From NCBI GenBank assembly GCA_051294375.1, contig CM119266.1, positions 17,974,087 to 18,038,086 of the forward strand: DNA of 64,000 nt, in the 5' to 3' direction. How positions within the stretch are numbered: the stretch's first letter is position 1; the number at the start of each line of letters is the position of its first letter. The notes under the pieces are model-generated. The model was not told where the DNA came from and searched no databases. It was given only the letters and a program-made list of their open reading frames with translations. Positions 61,733 through 64,000 of this stretch are shown here, one piece after another. The position numbers and the translations under genes were made by a program. Source of the DNA: Paraspadella gotoi (Eukaryota > Chaetognatha).

Positions 61733-61995
61733 CATTTTTTTCAACTTGCATCTTTTTTCAACTTTATCATTTTTTCAACTTTTATCATTTTTCTTCAAAC
61801 TTTTATCATTTTTTCAACTTTTATCATTTTTTCAACTTTTATCATTTTTTCAACTTTTATTCATTTTTTCAACTTTTATCATTTTTTCAACTTTTATCAT
61901 TTTCAACTTTTATCATTTTTTCAACTTTTATCATTTTTCAACTTTTATCATTTTTCAACTTGTATCATTTTTTCACTTGCATCATTTTTCAACAT
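61733..61995 (+). repeat. 18-bp tandem repeat (CATTTTTTCAACTTTTAT)
   Basis: About 14 imperfect units; open frames here (FNFYHFFNFYHFF) are produced by the repeat. Confidence 0.95.
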
Positions 61996-63142
61996 GTATT
62001 GTAAACATGTATGTATATTTTGCAGAGGAAGGATTTAGCCTGCCGTTCATTCTCCTCTTCCTCTTCTTCTTCTTTCTCCTTCCTCCTTGCCCCTCAGTAT
62101 ATTTTGTTCTAGCGATACATTCTCTCGTTTTTACTCTTCCCAAAATATACCATTATTTTCCCTCTATTTCCTCACGCCTTCATTACCCTCAAGTTTTGAA
62201 AACAGTTTGACTACAACTTCTGCCACCATAAACATTTCTTAAAAAAATAGGAAAAAAGCATTTTGGAAAAAAAAGATTTTGAACACTTGTTAATTTTAGA
62301 TCTGGAAATAGGGTACGAATTGTGCATTTTCAAAAAAAATCAGCTGAAGCTATTTGATTTTTTGACAATCTTTTTTTTTTATATCTTTTATTTTATAGTA
62401 GAGATAAAATTCTCAGTGAGCATAGGTCAGTTCATTTTTTTATTTTTAAAAAAAATATTTAATATTTTTTCTTTTAAGTTAATAAATTTTCATAGATAAA
62501 TCATTAAAATTTTTAAAAAGTTGTATTAATGACCTTTATCTAACTTTTCAAGCTTTATCAGAATCAGTTTAAAAAAATTAAAATTTTAAAAAAAAATTTG
62601 TATTATTGTATAAGTTATAATATAAAAATAGCATCCATGCGTATAGATAAATCTTGAATTTTTTTTATTTCACGATCTTTAATAAACACATTAACACTAA
62701 CATTGGCATTGGCATTTTCAAAGCTTAATATATAATTTAATGATAAAAAATAACCCTAAACCTAGTTTTACATGTTTACTTATCAGTATCACTTTCGTTG
62801 CTGGCTTCTGTATCATTTTCCTTATATTAAGTAATCCTAATCGTGAATAACAATTTATGTTAGAGCGATACATTTATAATGATTGCTATCCTCTCGTTAT
62901 TTAACACAAGGTTCTTTTTAAAGCTATTTATCAGAAAAAAACTTCAATATAATTATATATTTGGCCTATTTGTCACAAGTTAAAGAATTCTGAGAGGTAT
63001 CCTAACCAGGAGTAAAGTTCACGAGAATGCGGGAAAATAATATATTGATGTCAGGAAAAAATCTTAGCTAAATTAAACGCCTTAATATTTTATTAAATTA
63101 ACTTAAAAATTATTTATCCGCAACATCAAAATTTATTTTTAG
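61996..63142. other. AT-rich stretch, no gene seen
   Basis: A pyrimidine-rich run at 62040-62200 and diverged repeat sequence at 62400-62640 (related to the 36-37 kb repeats in style). The single end of a GGCAGATCC-type element is just upstream at 61504-61530. No exon is recognised. Confidence 0.35.
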
Positions 63143-63250
63143 CCCAAAAGACAAACACGGTTTCCTTTACATCGATTTAATCGGCATGGAGTGCACAAGA
63201 ATGAGATGTCCCGGGATACGTTTCCGGACTTTGGGCTACACAAAAAAAGG
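63143..63250 (+). CDS. Candidate internal exon (108 nt), gene unknown
   Basis: A GC-richer island with an acceptor (TTTTTAG, ends 63142) and a donor-like GTAAAC at 63251. Two frames are open. One reads PKDKHGFLYIDLIGMECTRM followed by RCPGIRFRTLGYTKK and needs a preceding exon that leaves two bases, which the last exon of the KEN-box gene (ending 44049 with AG) does. The other, phase 0, reads PKRQTRFPLHRFNRHGVHKN. The first looks more protein-like. No family is recognised. Confidence 0.35.
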
Positions 63251-64000
63251 GTAAACAATTTTTCCTAATGACAGTTTTTTTATAAATTAATATTGAAATT
63301 AGCTATATAAATCAATAAAGTAGAATAAAAAAAATTAAAAAATGGTTTAAATTTTTTTAAAATGAAAATATCATGCATCAATCCATAAATCTATGAACAA
63401 TTTTCTTTCGTTTGAGTCCATAACATTATTCTATCTTTAATATTTTATTTGTAATTAATTTTTCTTTATTAAAATATTATTTTAATTTTTTTTCAGGTAA
63501 TTTAAATTAAAAAAAATTATACTATGCAAATGATAGAAAAAAAATTTTATATTATAAGGGACTTACCTACCTAATATAGGCTTTCAAATACATATATAGT
63601 AAGTTTATTATGATTATGTTTGATATAGAAAATAAAATTTAAATAATTAAATATATGAAAAAATTGATAACTTTGAATTTTTTTAGCATAATAAACATAA
63701 TTTTTTAATTATTTGTTCATGATGCTTTTAATAGCTACTGGTCAGTTGTATCCTTTTCAATTATAATAATTGATAACTTCTTTTTTTTTAGTAATACTGA
63801 CTGCTATATTTACTTACCTTTTGACAAATCCAAAATTACTGATATTTAAAAATTAGTATGAAACAGACAAAAACTTTTTTTTAAATCAGATGCTATTTAA
63901 TTTTTTGAGTGATATTATATTATCCTTGGACAAAATTTAAAAAGTTTTAAAACAATCTCAACTCGGCATTTTTATAGCCAAAAGTTAGGTTGTTTAAAAA
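63251..64000. other. AT-rich stretch to the window end
   Basis: Nothing is recognised; if 63143-63250 is an exon, this is intron. Confidence 0.4.

Noticed and set aside
61660-62210. Phe/His/Tyr-rich frames
   Set aside because: Generated by the 18-bp tandem repeat.

Overview
The window reads as nuclear DNA of an invertebrate animal, probably an arthropod or other ecdysozoan; this is inferred from gene content and style, not from a marker gene. Exons are GC-rich (many TCG, GCC and CGA codons), split by short GT-AG introns, and sit in very AT-rich non-coding DNA. All confidently assigned genes lie on the + strand.

Layout. 225-3231: last exons of a NuMA (spindle pole and LGN-binding) homologue that starts outside the window. 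5308-6413: complete three-exon RPB5/POLR2E, the shared RNA polymerase subunit, exactly 210 residues. 6702-7334: intronless COMMD4. 7671-16633: an 18-exon kelch-like BTB-BACK-Kelch gene (1,145 residues) with a long acidic N-terminal extension. 17146-18693: an intronless 515-residue protein with a 12-residue NP/NN repeat that I do not recognise. 20159-21002: assembly gap, followed by a 65-71 bp minisatellite. 23394-25565: two-exon gene, best guess a Lines/LINS1 homologue, carrying ten perfect-length 30-bp proline-rich repeats. 28542-36119: MTF-1, the six-zinc-finger metal-responsive transcription factor, with a 21-bp coding minisatellite. 38821-44049: 5' part of an acidic protein with a KEN box and a D-box-like motif, not identified. 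From 44 to 64 kb almost nothing is coding: repeats, with two weak candidate coding islands at 60185-60721 (minus) and 63143-63250 (plus).

The non-coding DNA is dominated by elements built as inverted repeats: short TIR elements in several families, two giant palindromes (54972-58123 and 58189-60128), and a 2.4-kb DIRS-like retroelement (49240-51673) that holds an internal copy of both of its ends joined together. A recurring motif in several places has the hammerhead ribozyme core; the copy at 56816-56859 has all three stems and a cleavage triplet, and one at 41919-41959 (minus) has a canonical GUC.

The genes do not form an operon or an evident pathway. They are housekeeping and regulatory genes packed head to tail in the first 19 kb and spaced out by repeat-filled introns after 28 kb. 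The least explained objects are the ribozyme-bearing repeats, the giant palindromes, the DIRS-like element, and the orphan gene at 17146.
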